The position numbers were made by a program, and so were the translations under genes. Source: Alphaproteobacteria bacterium (GTDB lineage: Bacteria; Pseudomonadota; Alphaproteobacteria; UBA6615). From it: a DNA stretch of 64,000 bases. Each line of letters opens with the position of its first letter. Within the stretch, counting starts at the first letter, position 1. A model generated the notes under the pieces. It saw only the letters and a program-made list of their open reading frames with translations. It was not told the DNA's origin and made no database searches. Shown here piece after piece: positions 1-7,597 of this stretch. The stretch spans positions 206,347 through 270,346 of the forward strand of contig JAJFJA010000056.1 in NCBI GenBank assembly GCA_021774445.1. Reading direction: 5' to 3'.

Positions 1-2
1 CT

Positions 3-359
3 CGGGATGTCCTGGACGCCGCCGCGCGCGGCGAGCAGGTGGTGTTCCGGCGGTTCTTCGACGGACCGCGGCCGGATGAGAGCCCATTCGATGCGAACGT
101 CCTCATTTCAGGCGGGCCGATCGCCGGTGACGAAGGGCCGGGCGCGGGGTTGGCGCCGCTGATGGATTCCCGCTGGTGGCCGCTGAGGATCGCGTTTTTC
201 CCGGGGGGTGGACAGGCGGCGGAGCCGGATTTTGAGGTCGAGGCGAAGGCACAGGAAAATGGGATCGTGCGGGAGTTCGTGTTCGACTATGGCGATTTCG
301 TGATGCTGGCAACGCTGTCGCAGATTGAGCCGGTCGAAGAGTCGGCGTGTGGCGGCTAG
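3..359 (+). CDS. EipB-like (DUF1849) cell-envelope protein, 3' end only
   Basis: The reading frame is already open at the left edge and ends at 359, so only the last 118 or so codons are seen. The C-terminal half has the pattern of the DUF1849/EipB family of periplasmic beta-spiral proteins, which support envelope integrity in alphaproteobacteria: a 'YPVRIAFF'-like stretch (here WWPLRIAFF), an EPDFEVEAK segment, an ENGIVREFVFDYGDF segment, and a late cysteine four residues from the end. EipB proteins carry a conserved disulfide, and this Cys would be one half of it. The N-terminal signal peptide lies outside the window. The family call rests on pattern memory, so it is moderate. Confidence 0.6.
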   Translation, partial: RDVLDAAARGEQVVFRRFFDGPRPDESPFDANVLISGGPIAGDEGPGAGLAPLMDSRWWPLRIAFFPGGGQAAEPDFEVEAKAQENGIVREFVFDYGDFVMLATLSQIEPVEESACGG

Positions 360-393
360 GGTCTGATTCGCGGTTCTAACGATCTCGACACCG

Positions 394-486
394 CCGTTGC
401 GAGCGTGAGCGAGGCAACCAGGTGCCGCCCGCCTTCCGAAACGTACCGGCTCGACACCCTGGATCGCACGCCGGGCTCGCGATGAT
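394..486. repeat. Palindromic intergenic repeat, copy 1
   Basis: Between the EipB-like gene and dinB lie two arms that are imperfect reverse complements: one begins CCGTTGCGAGCGTGAGCGAG and ends near 422, the other runs from CCTGGATCGC (458) to CTCGCGATGAT (486). This is the layout of the common proteobacterial 'TTGCGAG...AATCCAGG...CTGGATT...CTCGCAATGA' interspersed palindrome. A second copy sits at 30133-30243. It fills most of the 179-base gap between convergent genes, where it could form a hairpin in either transcript. Confidence 0.6.
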
Positions 487-538
487 AGCGCAGGGTGGTG
501 GATGTCGGCGAGCGCCCGCGACGCGAGTCCGCACTGGT

Positions 539-1840
539 CTAAAGACTACGCCCTTTGCCGATGGCGTCGTTGCCGAGGCGTGCGCGGACGGCGTCGATGG
601 CGGCTTCCACCTTCTTACGGTGGGCGGCGCCGGGGTCGGCGAGATCGAGCGGGTCCGCATCGTCGGCTGGGTGAAGTTGAGAAACGCCGATACCGAGGAG
701 GCGAAAGGGGGTGCCGTCGACCGGTTCGCGCAGGAGCTGGCGGCCCTCCCGGTAGAGGGTCTCCGCCAATTGGGTAGGGTGGGGCAGGCTGTGGCTGCGG
801 GTAATGCCGCGGAAGGTGCTGGTCTTGAGTTTCAGCGTCACGGTGCGGCCAGCAAGATCCTTCTGCTTCAACCGCTTGGATAGGCGCTCGCAAAGCCGCC
901 AAAGCCGCCGCTCGAGTTCTGCGAGATCGGACACATCGTCGTTGAAGGTGGTTTCCGTGGAGACGTTCTTGGCGGCATGCGTTGGGGTTACGCGGCGATC
1001 GTCCTGGCCACGAGAGAAGTGGTAGAGGCGCCGCCCGATGCTGCCGTAGCGTTTGGTCAGATTGGCTTCGGAATAGTGGCGCAACTGACCGATGGTCACG
1101 ATGCCGTCGGCGAGAAGGCGTCGGTGCAGTGCCTTGCCGACGCCCCAGATCTTGTGGGTCGGCAAGACATCCAAGTGCGCGGCGGTTTCCGCGCGGCCAA
1201 TCGGTGTGAAACCCCGAGGTTTATTCTCGTCGGAGGCAAGTTTGGCAAGAAACTTGTTGTGGCTGAGCCCGACCGAGACGGTTACCCCGATTTCGCTCTC
1301 GATACGCAAGGCGAGCCGCAGCAAGGTTTGGGCCGGGGCGCCGTCGTGCAGTCTCTCGGTGCCAGTCAGGTCGAGGAACGCTTCGTCGATGGATATGGGT
1401 TCGACCAGCGGCGTGATCGCCTGCATCAGTGCCCGGACCTGGCGCCCGACAGCGACGTATTTTTCCATATCGGGAGGCAGGACGACAGCGCTCGGGCATG
1501 CCTTCAGGGCCTTGAACATCGGCATTGCGGAATGGACGCCGTTTATGCGTGCGATATAGCAGGCGGTGGAGACAACACCTCTGTGACCGCCGCCAATAAT
1601 TAGCGGGCGGTCTCGCAGGCTGGGATCATCACGTTTTTCGATGCTGGCGTAGAAGGCATCGCAGTCGATGTGAGCGATGGAGAGTGAGGTCAGCTCGGGA
1701 TGGCTGATCAGGCGGGGCGAGCCGCAAACAGTGCAGCGTTTAGCCGACGCCGGCGGTTGCGACGCGGCACAGTCGCGGCAGAAAGCTGGGGAGAGGGTTA
1801 GTTGCCCTGCCAATCGTCTTCTCCGGCCGGCCAAAGCCAT
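539..1840 (-). CDS. dinB: DNA polymerase IV (DinB, Y family)
   Basis: This is a 433-residue Y-family translesion polymerase. The N-terminus carries a short zinc-finger-like module typical of alphaproteobacterial DinB (FCRDC, then CTVCGSPRL). The palm follows, with HIDCDAFYAS supplying the first catalytic Asp and PISIDEAFLDLTG supplying the SIDEAF Asp/Glu pair. A helix-hairpin-helix thumb (THKIWGVGKALHRRL) and a little-finger domain come next. The protein ends GNDAIGKGRSL, as usual for this group. The start shown overlaps the end of the upstream ROK kinase gene by 43 bases. A TTG nine codons later (1813) would cut the overlap to 16 bases and may be the true start. It is probably co-transcribed with the kinase. 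No LexA box was identified. Confidence 0.93.
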   Translation of the reverse strand: MALAGRRRRLAGQLTLSPAFCRDCAASQPPASAKRCTVCGSPRLISHPELTSLSIAHIDCDAFYASIEKRDDPSLRDRPLIIGGGHRGVVSTACYIARINGVHSAMPMFKALKACPSAVVLPPDMEKYVAVGRQVRALMQAITPLVEPISIDEAFLDLTGTERLHDGAPAQTLLRLALRIESEIGVTVSVGLSHNKFLAKLASDENKPRGFTPIGRAETAAHLDVLPTHKIWGVGKALHRRLLADGIVTIGQLRHYSEANLTKRYGSIGRRLYHFSRGQDDRRVTPTHAAKNVSTETTFNDDVSDLAELERRLWRLCERLSKRLKQKDLAGRTVTLKLKTSTFRGITRSHSLPHPTQLAETLYREGRQLLREPVDGTPFRLLGIGVSQLHPADDADPLDLADPGAAHRKKVEAAIDAVRARLGNDAIGKGRSL

Positions 1841-2715
1841 GCCGCGCCGCGAACGCCGCTGGAGTCTCCGTGCGCCGGCGGTACCAGCGGCGTGTCGACT
1901 TCATCGGAGAAAACGTAACGGGTCCAGATTTGCGGGACCGTGCGGTAGAGGCGGCGAATATTGGAAAGGCCCCCGCCAAGAACAATGGCGTCGGGGTCGA
2001 GCACGTTGATCACGCTCGCCAGTCCGCGGGCCAGGCGATTCTCATGGCGGGCCAGGGTCGCCTCGGCGTCGGCGTCGCCATCGGCCGCGCCGGCGACGAT
2101 CTCGTGCGGCGAGCGATCCTGGCCGGTTCTCGTCCGATGGTCGCGGGCCATGCTGGGCCCGGAGAGGAAAGTTTCCAAGCAACCTTGCATGCCGCAATAG
2201 CAGTCCGGGCCGGGCGTCTCGTCGGGCAACATCCAAGGCAATTGGTTGTGGCCCCACTCGCCGGCAACGGCGTTGGGGCCGAGCAGAGCTTGCCCGGCAA
2301 TGGCCACCCCGCCACCGCAGCCGGTGCCGATAATGACGCCGAAGACGCAGCGGGCCCCTGCCGCGGCGCCGTCGGAGGCCTCGGACACGGCAAAGCAGTT
2401 GGCGTCGTTGGCCACCCGCAAGGGCCGTTCGAGGCCATGGGCCAGATCCTTGTCCAGCGGTTTGCCGTTGAGCCACGTAGAGTTGGCATTCTTAACCAAT
2501 CCGGTGGCCGGGGAGATGGTGCCGGGGATTCCGATACCGATCCGGCATTTTTGGCCGACGGCTTGCTCCGCCGCTTTCGCAAGCTCGCAGATGTTGCGGA
2601 TCGACTGATGATAATCCGTCGGCGTTTTGGCGCGCTGGCGATATCGTTCACGCCCAGTGGTGTCTATTACGATGATCTCGGTCTTGGTGCCGCCGAGGTC
2701 TACACCGATTCGCAT
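1798..2715 (-). CDS. ROK-family sugar kinase (fructokinase/NagK-like)
   Basis: This 305-residue cytoplasmic kinase would phosphorylate a free hexose or N-acetylhexosamine with ATP. The N-terminal phosphate-binding loop is GVDLGGTKTE. The catalytic Asp lies in VANDANCFA, and the second ATP loop in GVIIGTGCGGG. The ROK zinc-binding signature appears as EWGHNQLP followed by CYCGMQGCLE. The length and motif order match fructokinase/Mak and NagK-type ROK enzymes without an N-terminal helix-turn-helix, so it is an enzyme rather than a repressor. Sugar specificity cannot be read from the sequence. No sugar transporter lies nearby; dinB overlaps its 3' end, and divK-pleD diverge upstream. Confidence 0.9.
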   Translation of the reverse strand: MRIGVDLGGTKTEIIVIDTTGRERYRQRAKTPTDYHQSIRNICELAKAAEQAVGQKCRIGIGIPGTISPATGLVKNANSTWLNGKPLDKDLAHGLERPLRVANDANCFAVSEASDGAAAGARCVFGVIIGTGCGGGVAIAGQALLGPNAVAGEWGHNQLPWMLPDETPGPDCYCGMQGCLETFLSGPSMARDHRTRTGQDRSPHEIVAGAADGDADAEATLARHENRLARGLASVINVLDPDAIVLGGGLSNIRRLYRTVPQIWTRYVFSDEVDTPLVPPAHGDSSGVRGAAWLWPAGEDDWQGN

Positions 2716-2889
2716 AGGGGCCGTCTCCCAGGGTTCCAGCTGCCAGAACTATGACAATAACATGTTCAATGCCTCGGCCAGGGAAATCAACGCCCTCGCG
2801 ACGCCATATTTTGGCGGTAGTTATGGTGCGGCTAGGTCTGTGGGAGCAACAGGTGCCCGGCAGGGGCCAATTTTTCCGACCGGAGGTGG

Positions 2890-2912
2890 TTAACGGCTTA
2901 ATGGAGGCTTAA
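2890..2912 (+). promoter_or_regulatory. CtrA-type box upstream of divK
   Basis: Three TTAA blocks occur in 23 bases. The last two form an exact TTAA-N7-TTAA (TTAA at 2898, TGGAGGC, TTAA at 2909), the binding consensus of the cell-cycle regulator CtrA in alphaproteobacteria. It lies about 85 bases before the divK start, in the 280-base gap shared with the divergent ROK kinase. CtrA control of divK is known in Caulobacter, so the placement fits. Binding is inferred from sequence only. Confidence 0.6.
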
Positions 2913-2995
2913 CTCCACCCTGCTAGGGTTGACTTCCAGATCCCGCACCTTGGCACCGACGCTTGGGTCGCGGCACAATCACGCGCGGGCGAGGA

Positions 2996-3361
2996 ATGGC
3001 CAAGACAGTCCTGATTGTCGAAGACAATGAACTGAACATGAAGCTCTTCCATGACCTGCTTGAGGCGCAAGGCTATGGTACCTTGCAAACCAAGGATGGG
3101 ATGGAAGCGCTGAAGATGGCGCGCGAGCATCGGCCGGATCTGATTCTCATGGATATCCAGCTGCCAGAGGTTTCGGGCCTCGAGGTGACGAAATGGCTGA
3201 AAGAGGATGAACGGCTGCGGTCCATTCCGGTGATTGCCGTCACGGCCTTTGCGATGAAGGGTGACGAGGAGAAGATCCGGCAGGGCGGCTGCGAGGCGTA
3301 TATTGCAAAACCGATCTCAGTCTCGCAGTTCTTGGAGACGGTTAAGCAATATCTGAATTGA
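2996..3361 (+). CDS. divK: Single-domain response regulator DivK
   Basis: This is a 121-residue stand-alone receiver domain. The acidic pocket is VEDN (residues 9-10), the phospho-acceptor is Asp53 in [10 protein letters not shown], and the conserved Thr and Lys lie in VTAFA and AKPIS. Length, the Asp53 position and the immediately following pleD gene identify it as DivK, the cytoplasmic regulator that tunes the DivJ/PleC kinases and the CckA-CtrA pathway. The ATG at 2996 is preceded by a good ribosome site (GGGCGAGGA). An upstream in-frame TTG would add eleven residues not found in the family. A CtrA-type box lies upstream. Confidence 0.95.
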   Translation: MAKTVLIVEDNELNMKLFHDLLEAQGYGTLQTKDGMEALKMAREHRPDLILMDIQLPEVSGLEVTKWLKEDERLRSIPVIAVTAFAMKGDEEKIRQGGCEAYIAKPISVSQFLETVKQYLN

Positions 3362-3371
3362 GGGGTCGCCG

Positions 3372-4772
3372 GTGTCAGCCCGCGTTCTTGTCGTCGACGA
3401 CGTTGAGCGAAATGTAAGACTGCTCGAGGCGAAACTGTCGGCCGAGTATTTTGAGGTGATCACGGCCTATAACGGCCAAGAGGCCTTGCGGAATATTCGA
3501 TTAGCGCAGCCCGACATCGTCTTGCTCGACGTGATGATGCCGGAGATGGACGGCATTGAAGTTTGCCGTCGCATCCGCGCTTCACCGGAGACGATGCATC
3601 TGCCGGTAATCATGGTCACCGCTTTGTCCGAAGTTGAAGACAAGGTTCGCGGCCTGGAGGCAGGCGCCGATGATTTCCTGACCAAGCCGGTCGACGACAG
3701 GGCGCTGTTCGCGCGGGTCAGGTCGTTGGTCCGATTGAAAATGACCAATGACGAGTTGCGGCTGCGGTTGCAGACGGGCCGGCGGCTCGGTGTTTTGGAA
3801 CCGGGGCAGCTGATCAGCGATCAGGACTCGGGCAATGCCGACATACTGGTTGTGGAGCACAGCAAGTCCGCCGGGGAACGCACGGCTGCCGTGTTGGCCG
3901 GCGATGGCAATCGCCTGACCGTTGTCCGGTCGGCCGAGGCGTGCCTGGCCAAGGTGGGCGGCGATCCGTTCGATCTGATCCTCGTCAGTATGGACCTTGT
4001 CGACGACGATCCGTTGCGGCTGGTCTCGCAACTGCGTAGCAACGCGGGGACCCGGTCGCTGCCGATTTTGGCGATCGTCGACATGGACGACAGCGAACGC
4101 TTCGAAAAGGCGTTGGAGCTGGGGGTCACGGATTTCCTCTCGCGACCGGTGGAAAAGAGCGAGTTGCTCGCACGGGCGCGCACGCAAGTTCGTCGCAAAC
4201 GTTTTCAAGACCGACTGCGCCAGGACTATGAGCAAAGCATCGCGATGGCGCTCAAAGACCCGCTCACCAACTGCTACAACCGCCGCTATCTGGACACCCA
4301 TCTCAGCGGACAAGTTGCGAACGCGCACGAAAGCGGCAAGCCGCTTTCCCTGCTAATGCTGGATATCGACTTGTTCAAGAGGATCAACGATACTTTTGGC
4401 CATGCAGTGGGCGACGATGTGTTGCGCGAGGTCGCTCTGCGGATCGCAGGCACGCTTCGTGACATTGATATGGTCGCGCGCTTTGGCGGCGAGGAGTTCG
4501 TCGTCGCGATGCCGGATGCCGGACCGCGTATCGCTGGAGCAGTGGCGGAAAGGTTGCGCAAGGCAATCGCCGACACCCCTATCGTCGCGGGAGATGAGGC
4601 GATCGAAACGACGATCAGCATCGGTATTGCCCATACCAGCCAGGCGGCGACGCCCGCGGACCTGCTGCTGCTGGCCGACGAGGCGTTATATCGGGCCAAG
4701 GCGAACGGCCGTAACTGCTCGATCGACGCCGGCGACCATGCGATAGCAGCGGCCAAAGACGCTGTCGGCTAG
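3372..4772 (+). CDS. pleD: PleD, REC-REC-GGDEF diguanylate cyclase
   Basis: This 466-residue protein makes cyclic di-GMP from two GTP when phosphorylated and controls the polar and motile-to-sessile programme. Receiver 1 (about 1-125) has Asp53 in VLLDVMMPEMDG and a TKPVDD lysine. Receiver 2 (about 155-275) is the degenerate dimerisation adaptor, where the phospho-acceptor region reads ILVSMDLVDD. The GGDEF domain (about 295-455) has an intact active site, GGEEF, at residues 372-376. An RDID inhibitory-site motif lies just before it, so it should bind product and be feedback inhibited. The start is GTG, 10 bases after divK stops, so the two are co-transcribed. Confidence 0.95.
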   Translation: MSARVLVVDDVERNVRLLEAKLSAEYFEVITAYNGQEALRNIRLAQPDIVLLDVMMPEMDGIEVCRRIRASPETMHLPVIMVTALSEVEDKVRGLEAGADDFLTKPVDDRALFARVRSLVRLKMTNDELRLRLQTGRRLGVLEPGQLISDQDSGNADILVVEHSKSAGERTAAVLAGDGNRLTVVRSAEACLAKVGGDPFDLILVSMDLVDDDPLRLVSQLRSNAGTRSLPILAIVDMDDSERFEKALELGVTDFLSRPVEKSELLARARTQVRRKRFQDRLRQDYEQSIAMALKDPLTNCYNRRYLDTHLSGQVANAHESGKPLSLLMLDIDLFKRINDTFGHAVGDDVLREVALRIAGTLRDIDMVARFGGEEFVVAMPDAGPRIAGAVAERLRKAIADTPIVAGDEAIETTISIGIAHTSQAATPADLLLLADEALYRAKANGRNCSIDAGDHAIAAAKDAVG

Positions 4773-4805
4773 GTTGGGGTTAGGCGCTGCCGTGATAGGG
4801 CGAAA

Positions 4806-5546
4806 TTGACTATCGGGACTGAGGAAGAGCTTGCCGGTTTGTTGGCGGTCGGAGGTATCGTCGCCCAGACCTTACGCCACATGGGTGGCCGGTTGGAGCC
4901 GGGAATTACGACCAAGGAGCTCGACGTCATCGGTGCCAAGTTGCTGGAGGACGAGGGGGCTGAATCGGCCCCGGCTATTAGCGTCGGATTTCCCGGTGCG
5001 ACCTGCATTAGCGTGAACAATCAAATCGCACATGGGATTCCGAGCGCACGGCGGGTGGAGGCCGGTGATCTGGTCAACATCGATGTTTCCGCGCGGAAGG
5101 ACGGCTTTTTTGCCGATTGCGGGGCGACCTTTTTGGTGCCACCAACGACCGAAGCGCAGCGCGGGCTATGCCGGACAACGCGAAAAGCGCTGAATCGCAG
5201 CATTAAGGCGGTCAAGGCCGGCGCGCCGATGAATGCGATTGGCCGGACGATAGAGCGGGTGGCGCGACAGCGGGGCTATACGGTGATCCGCAACCTGCAC
5301 AGCCACGGCGTGGGCTCGGCCTTGCATGAGGAACCCAACATCCCGCCTTACCAAGACCGGCAGGATCGCCGAAGGTTGCATGAGGGGATGGTGTTCACCA
5401 TCGAACCCTTCCTGTCGACGGGGGCAGAGTGGGCGGAGGAGAGCGGCGACGGCTGGACGTTGATGACGCCGCCGGAATATCTAACGGCCCAATATGAGCA
5501 TAGTTTGGTGGTCACGCGCAGCGGGGCGATCGTGCTAACGCGCTGA
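4806..5546 (+). CDS. map: Methionine aminopeptidase, type I
   Basis: This 246-residue cytoplasmic enzyme removes the initiator Met from nascent proteins. The five metal ligands of the pita-bread fold are visible: two Asp in NIDVSARKDGFFADCGATF, His in HSHGVGSALHEEPNI, Glu in FTIEPF, and Glu in QYEHS. There is no N-terminal zinc-finger extension, so it is a type I enzyme of usual length. The start is TTG at 4806, 33 bases after pleD. The gene may be read through from pleD, and it ends before a strong terminator. Confidence 0.95.
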   Translation: MTIGTEEELAGLLAVGGIVAQTLRHMGGRLEPGITTKELDVIGAKLLEDEGAESAPAISVGFPGATCISVNNQIAHGIPSARRVEAGDLVNIDVSARKDGFFADCGATFLVPPTTEAQRGLCRTTRKALNRSIKAVKAGAPMNAIGRTIERVARQRGYTVIRNLHSHGVGSALHEEPNIPPYQDRQDRRRLHEGMVFTIEPFLSTGAEWAEESGDGWTLMTPPEYLTAQYEHSLVVTRSGAIVLTR

Positions 5547-5572
5547 TCGGCTTTCGCTACTATCCCCGATGC

Positions 5573-5601
5573 AAAAGGCCGCTCTGCAGCGGCCTTTTTT
5601 T
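5573..5601. terminator. Bidirectional intrinsic terminator between map and rpmG
   Basis: An 8-base stem (AAGGCCGC / GCGGCCTT) with a 6-base loop is preceded by extra A residues and followed by a run of seven T. It lies between the convergent map and rpmG genes. The T run serves map, and the A run, read from the other strand, serves rpmG. This is the clearest intrinsic terminator in the window. Confidence 0.9.
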
Positions 5602-5625
5602 CGCTGAGCAGCCTGGCAGCTCAGG

Positions 5626-5793
5626 CTACCGCATCTTCTCTTCCTTGAAGGCCACGTGCTTACGCGCCACGGGGTCGAATTTGCGCAACGACAATTTTTC
5701 CGGCCGTTTCCGCGGGTTCCTCTTGGCGACATAGAAATAGCCAGTGTCGGCAGTGCTGACGAGCTTCACGAGGATCGTGCTCGGCTTAGCCAT
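5626..5793 (-). CDS. rpmG: 50S ribosomal protein L33
   Basis: This 55-residue basic protein begins [18 protein letters not shown] and includes [16 protein letters not shown], the family hallmark. It is the cysteine-free form of L33 (no CxxC zinc ribbon). The ATG at 5793 follows a GGAGAGG ribosome site. An in-frame ATG six codons upstream would give an atypical N-terminus. The gene is monocistronic and ends at the bidirectional terminator. Confidence 0.96.
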   Translation of the reverse strand: MAKPSTILVKLVSTADTGYFYVAKRNPRKRPEKLSLRKFDPVARKHVAFKEEKMR

Positions 5794-5861
5794 AACCCTA
5801 TCCCTCTCCAAATAGATGCGCGACGCAGAATAGTCAGCGCATTCGCTGTGTCAAGCCGCGC

Positions 5862-7478
5862 TCACGGGCGATGGGCAATCGCCCCGGCGCCATTCTCCAG
5901 GACCCGGCGGTAGAGGGCTGGGTCGGATAGCAGAGCCGCAGCGACCTCGATATCGGCAAGCGGCGCGCCATTGTCGGCCGCACAGGCCTGCCGCAGCACC
6001 GCGACGTCATCGTCCCGTACCCGTGGGGCGGTCCGCCAGTCGTTGAACAGATTTCGTGCCGGCGCCGAGCCATTGCGCAAGCTGGCAATAAGATCGCCGG
6101 TGTCGGACGCGAGACCGCCGCCGTGGGAGCATACGGTCGGTAGAACCCCCAAGCCATGGAGGCGGTACCCCGACGGGGCATGCAGGCGGGACCAAGTCAA
6201 GGTCAGCTCGCCGTCGTTGGGCAGACGGTAGACGGTCTGCACGGTGCCTTTGCCGTAGGAGTTGGTGCCGATGAGAATGCCTCGGCCCTGATCCTGGAGG
6301 GCAGCCGCGACGACCTCGGATGCCGATGCGGAGTTGCCGTTGACCAGAACAACTAAGGGCATGCCGCCGGAAAGATCGGATCCGGACGCATTATAACGCT
6401 GTTCGCTATGGGGGTGGCGGCCACGGGTGGCGACGATCTCACCTTGGCTGAGAAAGATGTCGGCGACCTCGACCGCCTGGTCGAGCAAGCCGCCGGGATT
6501 ATCCCGCAGATCGAGGATAATGCCGTCCGTGTCGCCGCCGCGTTCGCGGCGTAAGCGGGAGACTTGCTGGGCGACGGTACGCGCGGTGCGCTGATTGAAG
6601 CTGGAGACTTTCAGGACGGCGACTCTGCCTTGGCGTTCCACCACGACCGTCGGCGGCACGATCTGTTGACGGCGTAAGTTGTGCTCGGTCACCTCCGCGC
6701 GGTCGGAACGGGTAATCTGCAGGCGAACCGCAGTGCCGACACGACCGCGCAGCGCCTGGATCAGCTCGCGCTGAGTCCAGCCGGCGATGGGCTGGCCATC
6801 GACCTGCGAGATACGGTCTTGGGGCTGGATACCGGCGCGGGCCGCCGGGGCGCCCTCGATCACCGCCAGGATAGTGGCATCTTCTTCATCCATGCGGATG
6901 GTCATACCAATGCCTCCAAAGCCCTCGCGCATGGCCCTGGCGTCGGCAGCGTCATCGGCCCCGGAATAGCGTGAGAAGCCATCGAGGTCGCTCAGAGAGG
7001 CATCGAAGACCACCTTGAAGATGGTTTCCGAGTCAGCTGCCTGGATGGCCTCGGATTGGGCCCGGGCGGCGTCGACGATCCGAGCCGAGTAGCGCGCCCA
7101 GTCCTGAGGCGCCTCGCCACGAGGCTGTCTGACGCCGAGTTCCTTACCATCCACCCGGGCAACGACCACGCCGCCCTGATCGCTGATGGAGAAAGCGCGG
7201 TCGAGGTCGCCGAGGCCACCGAGGCCGGCGACGGCCAGCTCCCGCGCCGTTAGGTCGTCAATGTAACGATCGGTGATGTAGGCGTAGCCCGCCTCCAAGA
7301 CGTCATTGGCGTAGGCTTGGCTAAAGCCCTCCTGCTGAGAGGGCAGGAAACGGGCGCAGGCGGCCAAAAGAAAGGCGGAGGCGACGATCGCCGTAGCCCA
7401 GCGGGCGCGGAAACCATGCCTCTTGGGCGCTCGTGGCAACGAATCAGTGACGTCTTCCATAGCCCCTTGCTCTGGCAT
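5862..7478 (-). CDS. S41 C-terminal processing peptidase, probable lipoprotein
   Basis: This 538-residue envelope protease is of the CtpA/Prc family. The N-terminus has a basic region, a hydrophobic run and a lipobox-like LLAAC near residue 42, so it is probably lipid-anchored to face the periplasm. A PDZ domain spans about 190-275 (GIGMTIRM ... GAPAARAGIQPQDRI). The S41 core follows, with a catalytic Ser in NGNSASASEVVAAAL and a Lys in NSYGKGTVQ. A 130-residue C-terminal tail with cysteines lies beyond. An alternative ATG six codons downstream (7460) has an AAGGGG stretch before it, but too close. In these bacteria such proteases trim envelope proteins and cell-wall regulators; the substrate here is unknown. 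Confidence 0.88.
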   Translation of the reverse strand: MPEQGAMEDVTDSLPRAPKRHGFRARWATAIVASAFLLAACARFLPSQQEGFSQAYANDVLEAGYAYITDRYIDDLTARELAVAGLGGLGDLDRAFSISDQGGVVVARVDGKELGVRQPRGEAPQDWARYSARIVDAARAQSEAIQAADSETIFKVVFDASLSDLDGFSRYSGADDAADARAMREGFGGIGMTIRMDEEDATILAVIEGAPAARAGIQPQDRISQVDGQPIAGWTQRELIQALRGRVGTAVRLQITRSDRAEVTEHNLRRQQIVPPTVVVERQGRVAVLKVSSFNQRTARTVAQQVSRLRRERGGDTDGIILDLRDNPGGLLDQAVEVADIFLSQGEIVATRGRHPHSEQRYNASGSDLSGGMPLVVLVNGNSASASEVVAAALQDQGRGILIGTNSYGKGTVQTVYRLPNDGELTLTWSRLHAPSGYRLHGLGVLPTVCSHGGGLASDTGDLIASLRNGSAPARNLFNDWRTAPRVRDDDVAVLRQACAADNGAPLADIEVAAALLSDPALYRRVLENGAGAIAHRP

Positions 7479-7597
7479 GCTTTTCGCAGTCTAGCAAGTA
7501 AAACCTATGTTTTTAACCCAAATATCGGCAACTAATCGTGTGAACTCTACGGTGACTAGGTAAACAGGCGATTGCCAAAAGTAAGAGAGGCGGGCGA

